Source: Apoda limacodes
Taxonomy: Eukaryota; Arthropoda; Insecta; Lepidoptera; Limacodidae
NCBI GenBank assembly: GCA_946406115.1
Contig: OX291561.1
Location: forward strand, 8,238,273 to 8,302,272
Direction: 5' to 3'
DNA length: 64,000 nucleotides
The notes beneath the pieces were generated by a model that saw only the letters and a program-made list of their open reading frames with translations, searched no databases and was not told the DNA's origin. The position numbers and the translations under genes are program-made. Shown here piece after piece: positions 23,457 to 34,290 of the stretch (within the stretch, counting starts at the first letter, position 1; each line of letters begins with the position of its first letter).

Positions 23457-24089
23457 TCCCCAATATCCTCTTTTTGTCAGTGTCTGCCCAAAGGCAATAT
23501 AAATACTAGTACGTAAGATATCTGACATAAAATAGAGTGAAATATATTTTATCTTCGGGCCTAAACCACAAACAAGCAACTTTTTACATTTCAGAAATTC
23601 TCCAGTTCTTATACTTCGTTTCTATCTATACGGCAAGGCACTATACTGAGTCTAGAGCCTATTTCACAATCCAGCTCTGCATTGAATCTTCATTATCATT
23701 AAAAAGTTCAAAGTGAAGAGGTGGCAATCGACTTTTTGCGACGTTAAAAGTTTGCCAGTGCTGGTTAATACAGGCTTTCTAATTTGATGACTCTTTTTTA
23801 ATATTTTTTTTAAAGGTTAGATGATTATTAAACTTATTGTGAGAATCCTTGGAAAATAGGTCAAATCAAAATATAAATATGTACAAAAACATAAACTTTG
23901 TACACGCCTTTTCCCAATTTCGTTTTTTCAATAAAATTAATATTCCTAGTATGTGTGGTGACTGGCCATTGTATTTTAGTTTTCAGCTTCGAGCTTTGTG
24001 TATGTAGCGAATTTAGCGCTTTTCAGGACATCAACAGATGAACCTTTCCCTTAAAGCAGCATGAGAGTATGTGTACCTAGGACAATTTA

Positions 24090-24260
24090 ACTGTTTACTG
24101 CTTTAATGCGTTTAAGGTAATAATCCAGCCATGTTAAATATACATAAATTCTGTATGACGTACTGTACAAATCTCGGGTTATTCTCTTTGGTTGGATTAT
24201 TGACATTAAGCGCATTATGTACATCATGTTGGTCAATAAAACGCCACTTTATAGAGTCAG
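24090..24260 (+). repeat. Dispersed repeat, copy 2 of a pair
   Basis: Homologous to 22095-22270 (TTAATGCGTTTAAGG, ATAATCCAGCCATG, GTACTGTACAAATCTCGG). Confidence 0.5.
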
Positions 24261-24914
24261 GACATTATTGGTAACACTTTTTATTCCGTGTACTATTAAG
24301 AATATTCTAATTGTAGCGTAGGTCACAAACTTACTTCGTGGAAGATAAGAAAACAGTGTATTAAAAAAATATCGTATCACGTTGAAAATACAATAATGTA
24401 GGTACATACGTCTTATATGATTATATAACTAATCAATATTTTTAACACGCGATCGCTCCTGTAATGCCGCATAAAAACGTCGTTAAATTCAGTATACTGC
24501 ATTAATGCATATTGCACCTACAATAAAATTATACTTGACACGCATGGCTACTGCAGTGTACATTACAATCTATTTATCAAGTAATATTTTTAATTATATA
24601 ATGACATAAAACTTTGCATTATAAATAAGATAAATTAAAAATACATAAGTACATAAGTAGTGATATATCGTAAGAAATAAATAAAAGTTGAGTTTCTTTA
24701 GAAATTACATGATTTGTGTCTTAAATCTATAATAAAATGTGTTATGTTGGGCGTACGTGGGTGTGTGTGTTTGTGTGTGTATGAGTGTGAGGAAGGGGGA
24801 GAGAAATAGAGTACTAAAATCAGACAAAATACTTTTAAGGTACCTATTTAAAGTTGTCTGCAGTTACATTAACATGTAGTTTTCATCAAAATCAATCTAA
24901 TGAACTTTACTTAC
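24261..24914. other. Gene-free stretch with short GT run
   Basis: A short imperfect GT microsatellite lies at about 24758-24787. Otherwise AT-rich and unassigned. Confidence 0.4.
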
Positions 24915-25640
24915 AGGCCTTTTTTTTTTTTTTATACCACTAAGGTGGCAAATAAGCCAACGGTCCGCCTGATGGTAAGCGGTCACCATAGCCTATGGAC
25001 GCTTGCAACACCAAGGGCATCACTCGCGCGTTGCCGACCCTTCAGAAATCTAATAACTTCTTTTTTGAAGAACCCCATACTGTAGTCCTTAGAGAAAACC
25101 TTGGCAGGGAGCTCATTCCACAACCTAGGCGTTCGCGGGAGGAAGTTTCTCTGAAACCGCACTGTACGCGACCATTTCGGTTCTAAAGTGTGATAATGAA
25201 TTCCCTGCCGATGGCGAGCGGTGCGATGGTAGAAAGTAGTCGTGGGAATCATTTCGAACAATTCCTCAGAACACAACCCATTGTACAAGCGGTAGAACAC
25301 ACACAGGGAGGCAAAGTCTCTCCTCAGACTTAGGGGCTCGATACCGCAAGTGAGTTTGGGATCGTCGACAATTCTCACAGCCCGTTGTTGAATCGAGTCA
25401 AAGGGCCAAGCTGGTGCACCCGCCCAGAGATGGCAGCAGTATTCCATATGGGGCCGGACTTGCGACTTGTAAAGCAGCAACCTTTGCCCCGACGTGAAGT
25501 ACTGCTTCGCTCTGTTGAGTACACCAAGTTTTTTGGACGCCAGCTGTACTTTGTTACCAGCAAGTGATCTCGGAACTGAACATCGCTGGAGATGTGAACA
25601 CCAAGGATCCCAATGCTCTTGGAGATAGAGAGGCTGCAAA
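24915..25640 (-). mobile_element. Non-LTR retrotransposon, 3' end with RT C-terminal region
   Basis: The - strand open frame at 24983-25639 encodes 218 residues matching the C-terminal part of a LINE reverse-transcriptase polyprotein: LLLYKSQVRPHMEYCCHLWA, then RAVRIVDD, LRRDFASLCVFYRLY, FYHRTARHRQG, FLPRTPRLWNELP and FFKKEVIRFLKGRQ. This domain is common after the RT in lepidopteran LINEs. Catalytic RT motifs and the endonuclease lie upstream and are missing, so the copy is 5'-truncated near 25640. The 3' UTR ends in a poly-A tail (poly-T on the + strand at 24919-24934). The remaining frame is intact, suggesting a fairly recent insertion. It is not a host gene. Confidence 0.8.
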
Positions 25641-25779
25641 ACATTTATTAGATTTATTAAAACTAATACTCAATTTCTAAAAATACTGTATAAGAAGTTT
25701 TGATTTGACACAACCCCCCTCCCCCCTTATCTTTGAAACTACTGGGGCTGAGTTCCGGAAAGTGTTTAGTACCGTAGAC

Positions 25780-26620
25780 CACATTCACACTGTACAACAG
25801 ATTATACAGAAAACTTAAAAGTATAATCACTAATTAGCCGCTGAGTATAGCGTTTGTGGACTACAAAAAAGCCTTATGTATCGAGGTGCTTCGATATATT
25901 TCCAATGCCGCTAGCCAGTTCCATGTCCACAAGACAACTACCATCGCGTTGGGCAGAGGAGTGAAATAGAGAAAGATTATATTCCCTAAACTGTTGACCA
26001 ACGTGCTAGACAATGCCTTTAAAGCCATAGATTGGTCTGGCCGAGAGATAAGTAAACGGCGAATTCATAGCACTCCTTATTTTAGTCGACTATATCGTTA
26101 TTTTGGCAGAGTTACTAAAAGAACTGTCATGTTCAATCAATACGTTATGCCAATGCCAAGATAGCGTTACCTTAAACAGAAAATCCAACTTGACCGGAAC
26201 AACTAATTGAGGAGTAAGCTTCAGTTATCATAGGATCCAGCTAGGAAAGCTTCGTCAAGACATAACATCGCCTATACAGGAGGGTCTAAAGACGAAACTA
26301 TTTGACCAGTCTTGATTTACGCGGAGCTGGTGCACAGGTTCAAAGTTGCAGAGCGCGCAATGGAGCGAACTATTTTCGAAGTGTTTCTGAGGGTTTCCAA
26401 TTCGAAGTGAGTACATCCAAAAGAGAACTTAAGTCCAACATAGCTCGCAGAATCACCAAGCTAAGTGACAGTGGGCTGGTGTGTCGGAGATCTGATATCG
26501 ATTTAGCAGACGTGTCTTTAAGAGGGGACCGCGTACAAAAAGACGAACCGTGGGACGCCCTTCAGCTCGGTGGACCAACTACGGTGGTGATTGGAGGTGG
26601 TTTTTATAAATTTTTTTAAC
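25780..26620 (+). mobile_element. Decayed RTE-type LINE reverse transcriptase
   Basis: Translation across several frames gives pieces in the order of an RTE-clade RT: AFVDYKKAL (the motif A region), LGRGVK followed by IIFPKLLTNVLDNAFKAIDW (the GVRQGD..SPKLFTN..E..F..LDW block), then FKVAERAMERTIF and NIARRITKLSDSGLVCRRSD (the C-terminal block with IA.RI.KLKWQWAGH..RR). Stops and frameshifts separate them and the FADD motif is not intact. The plus-strand open frame at 26302-26619 is the last piece and not a gene. The order, strand and spacing of four blocks make the family call fairly safe. Confidence 0.6.
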
Positions 26621-26639
26621 GCTTGAATGCCGATCATAA

Positions 26640-28640
26640 TGCGCCGGTGACTGTCAAAGTAGCTGATATTTCGTTTTTGTATTGTTCTCATTTCCTTGGT
26701 TTCTTGATACACTTAGGTTGGTAACTTGCTATACCCAGCTTGTCCAAAGCACTCTTAGGTGAAACCACATTTCTAGAGCCTTAACATTTTAGTAAAATGC
26801 CTTTTTATATGTCCAGGATGTGTGGATACAAGTATCAGGCACATGGAGCATTTTTAGATACGGAGGTTTATATATCTAATTTGTGACTACAAAGCATATT
26901 CTTCATTCCATTGAGTGATGCACAGGCGATTTCTATCCGAATTCTAATTTCTTTGTCGGACCCCATGTTTTTTTTAGTCACGTATATTATGTCTATTACT
27001 TTAGGGCACCAGTTTATTAATCATTAAAATATTTTGTGTATTTTTATTAAAGTATATATTTACGGACGTATTTTCTGTCTTGCTGTCTGTCGCTAGTGTC
27101 GTGCAAGTTCACTCTGTAGTTTTAATTTTCGACCAGTGTGAGCATAGTGTGAGTTTTATATCTTACATACATCATGTATATCAACGAAGTACATGTATGG
27201 AAATGAATGGGCTCCTCTAGAGGACGCGTTGTGAGATGAATTCTTTTGAAAGGACTTTTAATGAATACGTGAATGCCATAATAGAGTCACAAACACGCAA
27301 AAACTTACACTAGGCACAGGTCAGAATTTATACCATTTAAATATAGCGACTGTAGTTTCAATATTTGGCCACCGGGTCAGAAAAAATAGTTACAGTGCAA
27401 TGTAACCACTAAGCCACGGAGCCGCCTTTTATACCTACTACGTGACCTTTTTATTGAGTCTGACTTGCGGTAGATTTATCGCATTGCGCACTGGAGGTAG
27501 CAATTAGGAGCAGTAGGTGACTATTTTCATTAATTAATATATTCCTACGACACGCGATATATTTGTGGGAAAGAACAACAACTTAATTGTACGTCTGCTC
27601 CAAATAAAATAATAATTTTGATTTTATTTTATTAAAATTATACTTAGGTACAAAGTTTTAGAAGGAATTCTCCCAATGTGCAACCAGCTAACCAACTTTT
27701 TCCCCAGTGGTCAGAATTACAGTCGCCATCTTAAAAAGGTGTGAACTTACATGACACTAGCGACAACATAACGGGTCAGAAAAGTTTGTTGCACTGTAAC
27801 TTGGATTGAATAGTTATTGGTGGATATTCGAACTCAACTTAGTACATAACTCGCATTTTATCAAAATTGAATTACGTCTTTTCGTATTAAATTTTAGTTT
27901 ACATTATCACTTTCACATAATGAAACTAGATACATAAAGCCATAAATGAATTTAGATAAAACCGTAGATAGGCTATTTAGTTAAGAAAGCGATAACTTAT
28001 TCACAATAATGGCGTAAAAGAAAAAAAAAACTCCTAAATATTATGAATTGCTTTAACCAAGCCATCAAAACAAACGTTGTTATATTTATCAGGCCTTTTT
28101 AAATTGCTCTTTATTGTCCTTTTACGTAGGGACGTGACATATTAAGTGTCCTTTCGTACCTTTAGGAAAACAACAACGACATTTTAGGGTTGACCGGCCT
28201 AGTTTATACAGAGCCTAACGATCCAAGCCATTTACAAACCATTTTACCCCATATTAAGGGAAGGTAGGGCAAAGGGTGGCGACCCCCTTCAGTCGTGATT
28301 TTTAACACGCAACACTCTAATGTTTCTTTCTATTTATAAGTATAAAGGACGCCTGGGATACACGGGTGATTTATAGTGACTGATTTAATCACTAAGTGGT
28401 CAAGTCAGGTTTTTCCTTTTCGTTATTTTTAAAGTTGGGCTTGTTTATTTATTTTTATTATTGCGGGTAGTTGTTATACAAGGTGACTTATTTTTATGAT
28501 CTAATAATGATCTCTTTTAAACCGACGAATGAAAAGGGAGTTTCTTAATTCGATTGGTACATATTTTTAACAGATGTAAGGGCATAACTTTGTACAGAGT
28601 AGTCCGATTTTGATGTTTTTTTTTTGATAGATGGGATAGT
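26640..28640. other. Gene-free stretch
   Basis: Apart from the SINE head at 27385-27425, AT-rich and unassigned. GGGTCAGAAAA with a nearby GCACTGTAAC motif occurs at about 27374-27400 and again at 27773-27800, a minor repeat. Confidence 0.35.
27385..27425 (-). repeat. SINE head fragment
   Basis: The - strand reads GGCGGCTCCGTGGCTTAGTGGTTACA, an A-box region like those of the heads at 8209 and 42870. No body is visible. Confidence 0.35.
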
Positions 28641-28644
28641 TTTT

Positions 28645-28860
28645 GTTGACATAGATAACTGGACAGTGCATTCCCTAGCCAGATGCATAAAAAAATGGTC
28701 GCAAAAGTGTGACAGAGACGATGCGAAACTGTGGTGCCTGGTCTTAGAGAAAATATACCACAGGTAACCTTTGTTTCTTTCTAAATTTTGGCCAATTTTT
28801 TAAGGCTATTGTGCAGTCCATTGGACAGATTACAGAACTCGAAGTCTATGGGGAGGTATT
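28645..28860 (+). repeat. Dispersed repeat related to 20040-20400
   Basis: Shares AACTGGACAGTGCATT, AAAATGGTCGCAAAAGTGTG, ACAGAGACGATGCGAA and ACCACAGGTAACC with 20040-20400. It has a single copy of the part that is duplicated there. Confidence 0.55.
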
Positions 28861-28979
28861 CCTATTCCTATGTCCATTTGAAAAAAATCACACTACTAAA
28901 TGTAGAAAAATAGGGGATGGTTGATTTTTTACCCATTGTTTTTTTTTCCTTGAAAACAGATTAAGTTGAAATTTGACAC

Positions 28980-29100
28980 ATACGTAGTTCTTATGACACA
29001 CTACAACATACATGGAGACCTGGAGGATCTGATAATGGAGACAGAAGGCAGTCGAGGGAACTCCTCAACGGTACACAGCAGCTACCCCTTGAGTTTGAAC
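28980..29100 (+). repeat. Dispersed repeat fragment
   Basis: GGATCTGATAATGGAGACAG, AAGGCAGTCGAGGG and AACTCCTCAACGG are recognisable as a lepidopteran interspersed sequence. The boundaries are unclear. Confidence 0.35.
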
Positions 29101-29231
29101 TTTTTAATTAATCTTGAGACTTATTAGATTCTTCTTGATATCGTTTTCTTGTTCGAGTAGCAGCCCAACGAAAAACTAAAAACTTTTTAACAAAAAATCA
29201 AACTACCAATTTTTTAAATAACGTTACGAAT

Positions 29232-29490
29232 TTAAGTAACTAATTTTGAGCCAAAATTGGGTTTGCACCTCTTAAATAAGACCAAGGAATGGCTAACAAT
29301 AAGGTTGTAGAATGAGCTGGGTTTTCCTTGAGACTGCAGTATAGGATAGGGTTCTTCAAGAAGAAAGTGATTTTTAAGGAATCGCCAATGCGTGAATAAT
29401 GTTCCTGGTGTTGGAAGCATCTATATGCTACGGTTACCACTGAACATCAGACAGGCCGTATGTTTGTTTGCAACCTGTAATATTTAAAAA
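29232..29490 (+). mobile_element. LINE 3' fragment in the left arm
   Basis: Its reverse complement carries GCAAACAAACATACGGCC, then TGCTTCCAACACCAGGAAC and TTGAAGAACCCTATCC, matching the 3' part of the LINE at 24915-25640. This places the sense direction on the + strand. The minus-strand open frames here are therefore antisense shadows. Confidence 0.6.
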
Positions 29491-29900
29491 AAAGAGATAT
29501 ATAAGCTGCTAACACTTCGAATGTCGTAAAGTCGTCATTACAGATAAAAAAAGTTCGACGTATAGTATCGTCCATTATGTTAAATGCTTGGTCGCATGGC
29601 ACGTCGCATCACAACCATCATTAAGTACCTATTTGTGTAATTTTTGATACCTGTTAGATCTAATGGTGTTGCCAGCGTTGTTATGGTTACTTTATCGCTG
29701 TAATAAATCTAGACGTTTTCATTTTAAAAATTATGTATCAGTGGAAATTGACTCTAAACTGTCTTTCTTTTTAAGGCAACGTAGCATTTCTACTTCTATT
29801 TATTTTTTTACTTATGTATAATAGATTTTTCTTTTTAATTTTGTTGCTATGGGGTACTATTCCTCACGGTCCTTGCAATTTTGAACAAAAGTAGTTACAT

Positions 29901-30159
29901 GATTCCCTCGCAGCCTAGTTGGTAGGGTGGCCGACTGCTGTGCAGAGGGTGTGGGTTCGATTCCCGCACTGGACAAACATTTATGTGATAAACATTTGTG
30001 TTTGTCTTGAGTCTGGGTGTATTTATGTATGGTATATTTACAAAAAAAAATGTAATATATATTTGTATCCGTTGTCTGGTCACCATAATAAGTTCTGCTT
30101 ACTTTGGGGCCAGATGGCGTTGTGTGTAATGTCCCAAAATATTTATTTATTTATTTATG
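29901..30159 (+). mobile_element. tRNA-derived SINE, CCTCGCAGCCTAGTT head, left of pair
   Basis: A box TAGTTGGTAGGGTGG at about 29916-29930 and B box GGTTCGATTCC at 29954-29964. The body has GTCTTGAGTCTGGGTG, TTTGTATCCGTTGTCTGG and GATGGCGTTGTGTGTAATGTCC, and the tail is ATTTATTTATTTATTT. The first 82 bases match the SINE at 30599-30680 exactly in inverted orientation, while the body differs. Confidence 0.8.
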
Positions 30160-30339
30160 TTAGCCCCTCTTCACCGCCTTACCTCGCCGATCGGCGGCTA
30201 CACCGATATCCAAAACACAGTTTTATGTTATCTTATATTTTGTTTTTTCATAATTACAGAGAAAGACAAAGGTTTTGAATACCTTACTTTTTTTTAAACA
30301 TATTGATACGTAACTGATTTTAAACACTTCGATGCCTAA

Positions 30340-30425
30340 CTTTTTCAAAAACAGATTGATACTTTTGTGTCAGAGGCAGTGTTGCGGTGATGGGCTCACT
30401 ACCTGAAATAGGCTTAAAGTGGTTG
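30340..30425 (+). repeat. Fragment of the 7251/34084 dispersed repeat
   Basis: CAGAGGCAGTGTTGCGGTGA and GGGCTCACTACCTG match 7380-7425. It sits in the spacer of the inverted repeat, against the tail of the right-hand SINE. Confidence 0.4.
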
Positions 30426-30427
30426 GC

Positions 30428-30680
30428 AAAAAATATTTTTGGACATTGCACACAGCGCCATGTGGACCCTAAGTAAGCATAGCTTGTGTTATGGTGACCG
30501 GAAACGGATACAAATACATGTATATTATTTTTTTGTATAAATACATTATCATACATTCATATATTACATATCATTACACCCAGACTTAAGACGAACACAA
30601 ATGTTTGTCCAGTGCGGGAATCGAACCCACACCCTCTGCACAGCAGTCGGCCACCCTACCAACTAGGCTGCGAGGGAATC
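30428..30680 (-). mobile_element. tRNA-derived SINE, right of pair
   Basis: Same family as 29901-30159 in opposite orientation. It lacks a 15-base GTGATAAACATTT stretch found after the head in the left copy and differs in the body (GTCTTAAGTCTGGG, TATCCGTTTCCGG). It was therefore once an independent insertion whose head was later homogenised or copied with the arm. Confidence 0.75.
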
Positions 30681-31089
30681 ATGTAACTACTTTTGTTCAA
30701 AATTGCAAGGACCGTGAGGAATAGTACCCCATAGCAACAAAATTAAAAAGAAAAATCTATTATACATAAGTAAAAATAAATAGAAGTAGAAATGCTACGT
30801 CGCCTTAAAAAGAAAGACAGTTTAAAGTCAATTTCCACTGATACATAATTTTTAAAATGAAAACGTCTAGATTTATTACAGCGATAAAGTAACCATAACA
30901 ACGCTGGCAACACCATTAGATCTAGCAGGTATCAAAAATTACACAAATAGGTACTTAATGATGGTTGTGATGCGACGTGCCATGCGACCAAGCATTTAAC
31001 ATAATGGACGATACTATACGTCGAACTTTTATTATCTGTAATGACGACTTTACGACATTCGAAGTGTTAGCAGCTTATATATCTCTTTT

Positions 31090-31345
31090 TTTTATATATT
31101 ACAGGTTGCAAACAAACATACGGCCTGTCTGTGTTCAGTGGTGCCCGTAGCATATAGATGCTTCCAACACCAGGAACATTATTCACGCATTGGCGATTCC
31201 TTAAAAATCACTTTCTTCTTGAAGAACCCTATCCTATACTGCAGTCTTAAGGAAAACCCAGCTCATTCTACAACCTTATTGTTAGCCATTCCTTGGTCTT
31301 ATTTAAGAGGTACAAACCCAATTTTGGCTCAAAATTAGTTACTTA
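31090..31345 (-). mobile_element. LINE 3' fragment in the right arm
   Basis: Mirror copy of 29232-29490. The plus-strand open frame 31138-31338 is antisense and not coding. Confidence 0.6.
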
Positions 31346-31659
31346 CATTCGTTGTCAGAATTATTGCGATGATCTAAAAAACTTATTCAAACCAATTTTC
31401 GTTGGTAAGGTTTATAAACCCCTATTATTGAATTTTTCTAACGCACGAATTAAAAGTTAGACGAACACATACACGCACACAAATCTTTCAACTTTCAAAG
31501 CCAATAATTCGAAAAATATACATATTAGAGAAAAACTTTCTTAAAAACCTTATTTTCATATTTGAAGCCATATCAAGTGATGTGCCACACAAATAGTATT
31601 TCATAACTTTGAAAATTCAAAAGTATTTATAGGAACCTAATTTGAATAAAAAAATTTGA

Positions 31660-31902
31660 CTGACTTTAATGGGGAGCGCGAAAAAACTAATTTTTATCCC
31701 TCAGTTCAATGTATGGAGAACTACCCCTATTCATTTTTTTTCACTTATTTCGTAACCAATTTGTATAGCATTTTACAAAAAAACCCCTTTCAGTGTTTTA
31801 TTAGACTCGATTCAAAGACAGCTTAAGTATAAGGCTGTGGTATACGGACGGATGGACGGTCATGACGAAACTTTCTGCCATTTGGCTACGGAACCCTAAA
31901 AC
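31660..31902 (+). repeat. CCAAGTGCGAGT/CGGAACCCTA family, right-end fragment
   Basis: Ends in TACGGACGGATGGACGG, then GGCTACGGAACCCTAAAAC. The left terminus is missing. Confidence 0.5.
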
Positions 31903-32720
31903 CAGTTATGATACCAAACAAATCACGCGACCAACATCACGGCACTAAAATAATGTTACCACAACGCGTTAAAATAACCGTTGTTTTTCAACCATCCATT
32001 GCGACTAGTGTTGCCATAGGGACCGAGGTAACAACATAACTTGACGATACGATGACATTCAAAAATATACTTTGAAACGTATATATTAGAGTTGTCTTGA
32101 ATTTGATTTGAACATTCTCGTATAGTAAACATTGGTTTGGATTTTTTACACTAATCAGTCGATGTTTGCATGTAATTACTATAATTAAAGGTAAAAAGGG
32201 CATGGACGTTGAGATTTGTTTTTACTTCTTTATAGGTATAGGTAGTTAGTGTGTGTTGGATGCTTATATGTATATGTTTTCTTAAACATGCTACTATATG
32301 CGACCGTATCTTGCACAAGCTGCTTTGTGATAAATCGAACTTGCAGGACAGTATCAGAGAGCGGCCCGCAATGGTTTAGCCGGCCGCTTGAGCGCTCGAC
32401 CGGTCGAATATATATGTAATTTACGAAATTTATAATTAGTTTTTTAAATAACCATGTACCTACCTACGTAAAACAATAAGAACATTTCAATGTTCAATAA
32501 TACAATAAATATATATAAAGATTCTTAATTTTAAAACTAACGGTGCGTAAGTTGATTGAAATTAAAAGAAATAAAAGCATATTAGACTTACATAGAAAAG
32601 AAACATCTAATTAGTACAAACAATAAAATAAGCATTTTCGATGATTGGCATATTCTGTAAGTGTGTTAAATAATTTATATTTGTTATGTTGTTATTATTT
32701 CGCGCATTCTAAGACTATTG
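31903..32720. other. Gene-free stretch
   Basis: No recognised content. The open frame at 31988-32203 (-) has no visible domain. Confidence 0.35.
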
Positions 32721-32723
32721 TAA

Positions 32724-32998
32724 AAATCGACCAAGTGCGAGTCAGACTCGCGCACGAAGTGTTCCGTACCATTATCTATTAAAACTGCAAAAACATCACG
32801 TTTGTTGTATGGGAGCCCCCCTTAATTTTTTTTTTATTATTTTATTCTGTTTTCAGTATTTGTTATAACAGAAATACATCATCTAACATATAACTATCGC
32901 GGTTCATGTGATACAGTCCGGAGACAGACAGACGGACGAACGGACGGACAGCGGAGTCTTAGTAATAGGATCCCTTTGGGTACGGAACCCTAAAAACG
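32724..32998 (+). repeat. CCAAGTGCGAGT/CGGAACCCTA family, complete reference copy
   Basis: Complete about 275-base copy: AATCGACCAAGTGCGAGTCA and CTCGCGCACGAAGTGTTCC on the left, a central CATCACGTTTGTTGTATGGG, then ACAGAAATACATCATC, a GACGGACGAACGGACGGAC tract, and GGGTACGGAACCCTAAAAA on the right. I used it as the yardstick for the other copies. Confidence 0.75.
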
Positions 32999-34083
32999 TC
33001 AAATTTTAGCTAGATGAACGCCATATTAAAATAAAATTAGGGATCCCCGCAAATTCACATTAAACCTTTCATCTGATACTATCGGTGTATGTTCAAACAC
33101 CAATATAGGGCCTTAGGTAATGAATTCTAGACTTCTAAAGTAGCAACACTTACTTTATGAATACTAAACTTTATCAAAACTTTTCTTATTAATTTTTTTA
33201 ATAAAGTATAAATCAAACAAACTTATAATTGACTTTTACAGTGTATTAAAAGTATATTTTTCTAATATTACTGTTACATCGATCTATCTATTCTGCTGAC
33301 CTAATATTTGTTTCAAAAAAGAGCTAAAAACCTTGTATTAAAGTGCTCTTACACTAAAACATATGACTACAAATTTTATAATAACATTTAGTGAGCCCAT
33401 TATAAAATCATACGAGCTTAGAAAATGTGGATATAGGATCACAGTATTTCTTAAGTGTGTTTAGTTTTAATTAATGTTATTGTAAGACTTGTGGCTTATA
33501 ATAGTCTTACAAAATAAGTATATAAGACTTCGTAATAAGCCTAAACGCCTTTTAAAACAATTCTGGCTTATTTGTGACCAAAATGAGAGCATTGGTAGGT
33601 TCTAGAACAATTGTTAAAAAAATATCAGTCTCCCAATCATAAAAGTTGCGGGTTAAGACTAATTTTAGGCCGTTCCACCTGACTACTTTTAAGCAGAAAT
33701 TGGTAGCGGTTTGCGTTTCATGCTTTTGGTAGCAAAATCTTATGTTGACTTTTAGCATTTCGTCTGAGCGATTTTGCTACGAAATTTTGCGACCAAAAAC
33801 CTATCTCAGGTGGGTATTTTGCGCTACTTTTTGAAAGTGAATCTTGAGTTAAATAGTTATAACGCTGTTATTTTCGCATTATGAACTCTACATCTTTATT
33901 ATTATCTGTTAAAAAAACAAAATAAAATATTTAAACGTATCCACACACGGAAATGTCAAGCGTTTCGTTTAAACAATAATAGCGCCGCTGAAATTATCAA
34001 ATGCGCTTAGACGGAACAGGTAGGTGGTGTTAAAATAAGATTTTACTATAAAATTGCAACTCGGCTCAGAAGGAACGCCCTAT
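32999..34083. other. Gene-free stretch
   Basis: Contains only a small hairpin (GTAAGACT...AGTCTTAC, about 33483-33511) and short chance open frames. Confidence 0.35.
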
Positions 34084-34290
34084 TTGCTAGTTGGGTGGTC
34101 TTCCATTTCACCAGATATTACCCTGAAGGTAATGGGACATATATATATAGTCAAGATTCACTATAGTAGCAGCAGCGAGGCTAATTAGGCGCTGAAAAGA
34201 GGTGGTGGGGGCACATTATGTGAGTGTGTATCCAGCCACTAGTTACACCCTTCTGGGGATTAAATTCGTGAAGATATATATATAAATACA
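34084..34290 (+). repeat. Dispersed repeat, copy 2 (see 7251)
   Basis: GTATCCAGCCACTAGTTACA, CCCTTCTGGGGATTAAA and GAAGATATATATA align with the 3' section of 7251-7520. Confidence 0.4.

Larger units (their letters stand above)
29226..31352. repeat. Long inverted repeat, arms about 760 bp, spacer about 615 bp
   Basis: The arm 29226-29982 is the reverse complement of 30599-31352. Comparing by eye I count about ten substitutions and a few small indels, close to 98-99% identity. Each arm holds, from outside inward, a LINE 3' fragment, about 400 bases of unassigned DNA, and the head of a tRNA-derived SINE. Identity drops sharply inside the SINE bodies. The two SINEs face each other tail to tail across the spacer. 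A transcript through both arms would fold into a long, nearly perfect hairpin. Confidence 0.85.

Noticed and set aside
24995..25186. Plus-strand open frames across 24900-25567
   Set aside because: They are antisense to the LINE frame at 24983-25639, whose protein match decides the strand.
31138..31338. 66-codon open frame duplicated at 29240-29440
   Set aside because: The same peptide in both arms results from the inverted repeat. The sequence is antisense to a LINE 3' end.
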